A stretch of DNA of 5,481 nt. Origin: Burkholderiaceae bacterium (GTDB lineage Bacteria > Pseudomonadota > Gammaproteobacteria > Burkholderiales > Burkholderiaceae). The stretch lies in NCBI GenBank assembly GCA_947470165.1, contig CANISN010000130.1:1-5481 (forward strand), in the 5' to 3' direction. Below the pieces are notes generated by a model. It searched no databases and was not told where the DNA came from. It saw nothing but the letters and a program-made list of their open reading frames with translations. A program made the translations under genes and the position numbers. Positions 5,014 to 5,481 of this stretch are shown here, piece after piece. Each line of letters begins with the position of its first letter. The stretch's first letter is position 1.

Positions 5014-5481
5014 ATGAATGCTGATGTAGTTATTGTTGGGGCGGGCCCTTCCGGTCTATGCTTGGCCAGAGCGTTGAGCGGTCAAGGCCTTGGTATTACG
5101 CTCATCGAGAAACAATCATTACAGGAAATTTCAGAACCCTCTTTCGACGGAAGAGAAATAGCGCTTACTCAAGAATCAGTCAGATTGATAAAAGATTTGG
5201 GCTTATGGTCCAATATAGAGTCCCACGCAATATCACAATTGCGCGATGCCAAAATTCTCAATGGCCATTCGAGTTTTTCAATGAATATCCCCCATCAATT
5301 GGGGGGGCATCAAGAACTAGGTTGGCTTATTTCAAACCACCTCATCCGCGAGGCAGCGTTTAAGTCAGTCCAGCAAGCAAACAATGTACATCATGACATT
5401 ACTATATTGACCGATCAAAAAGTCACCAATGTAAGTGCGAATAATGAAATAGCAGTTGTTAATTTAGAGGGCGGTATCGAG
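5014..5481 (+). CDS. ubiM: FAD-dependent ubiquinone-biosynthesis hydroxylase, UbiM-like (3' end outside window)
   Basis: Flavoprotein monooxygenase of the UbiH/UbiF/VisC family; these enzymes hydroxylate the aromatic ring of ubiquinone precursors. 156 codons are visible and the frame is open at the window end; the family is usually about 390-400 aa. Residues 1-33 form the Rossmann dinucleotide-binding unit: DVVIVGAGPSG carries GxGxxG at 9-14, and Glu32 in LIEK should hold the FAD ribose. FDGREIALTQES (44-55) is the conserved family segment, followed by LGLW (62-65). LRDAKILNG (76-84) and LGWLISNHLIREAAF (102-116) resemble UbiM, the broad-regiospecificity hydroxylase, more than UbiH or UbiF; this is a judgement from memory. 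The start at 5014 sits 8 residues before the first Gly of GxGxxG, as usual, but the Shine-Dalgarno is weak (AGAGA, 4997-5001). AGA and ATA codons are common, as in vapBC and unlike rpoD. Confidence 0.82.
   Translation, partial: MNADVVIVGAGPSGLCLARALSGQGLGITLIEKQSLQEISEPSFDGREIALTQESVRLIKDLGLWSNIESHAISQLRDAKILNGHSSFSMNIPHQLGGHQELGWLISNHLIREAAFKSVQQANNVHHDITILTDQKVTNVSANNEIAVVNLEGGIE

Noticed and set aside
4854..5024. 56-codon GTG frame overlapping the hydroxylase start by 11 bp, with a hydrophobic middle
   Set aside because: There is no ribosome binding site, an in-frame TGA precedes it directly, no family is recognised, and the length is not surprising in AT-rich spacer.
5058..5363. 101-codon plus-strand frame inside the flavin hydroxylase
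   Set aside because: It is out of frame with the GxGxxG-containing protein starting at 5014, which has clear family motifs; this is its shadow.

Overview
The window is a stretch of bacterial chromosome, most likely from a betaproteobacterium of the order Burkholderiales. The gene order dnaG-rpoD-tRNA(CAT), a primary sigma factor with a very long Lys/Ala/Pro-rich N-terminal tail and the AT-leaning base composition would fit a Polynucleobacter-like organism. That placement is recalled from family knowledge and was not tested by a search.

Left part (1-3863, + strand): the 3' two thirds of dnaG (replicative primase, 5' end outside the window) is followed by a 224-bp gap and then a complete rpoD (818 aa, primary sigma-70). 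The gap holds a perfect TATAAT -10 box, a possible sigma-32-type promoter, an inverted repeat in the presumed leader, and a 20-codon in-frame upstream ORF whose tandem stops abut the rpoD ATG. Together these are the macromolecular-synthesis genes, linking replication priming and transcription initiation.

Middle part (3864-4571, - strand): a compact type II toxin-antitoxin module runs convergently to rpoD. An AbrB/MazE-type antitoxin (VapB) overlaps a PIN-domain ribonuclease toxin (VapC) by 11 bp. Its promoter can be read directly: the -10 hexamer sits exactly in the centre of a 32-bp perfect-arm palindrome, which is the expected layout for autorepression. A hairpin between rpoD and vapC probably serves as a shared terminator and contains the vapC stop codon.

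Right part (4572-5481, + strand): a tRNA with CAT anticodon (more likely the lysidine-modified tRNA-Ile2 than elongator tRNA-Met) is followed by a clear intrinsic terminator. Then come about 260 bp without a convincing gene. Last is the start of an FAD-dependent ubiquinone-biosynthesis hydroxylase of the UbiH/UbiF family, UbiM-like, cut off by the window end.

Most of the window is ordinary core genome. The accessory element is the vapBC module lying between rpoD and the tRNA. No CRISPR array, insertion sequence or recognisably new multi-gene system is visible.
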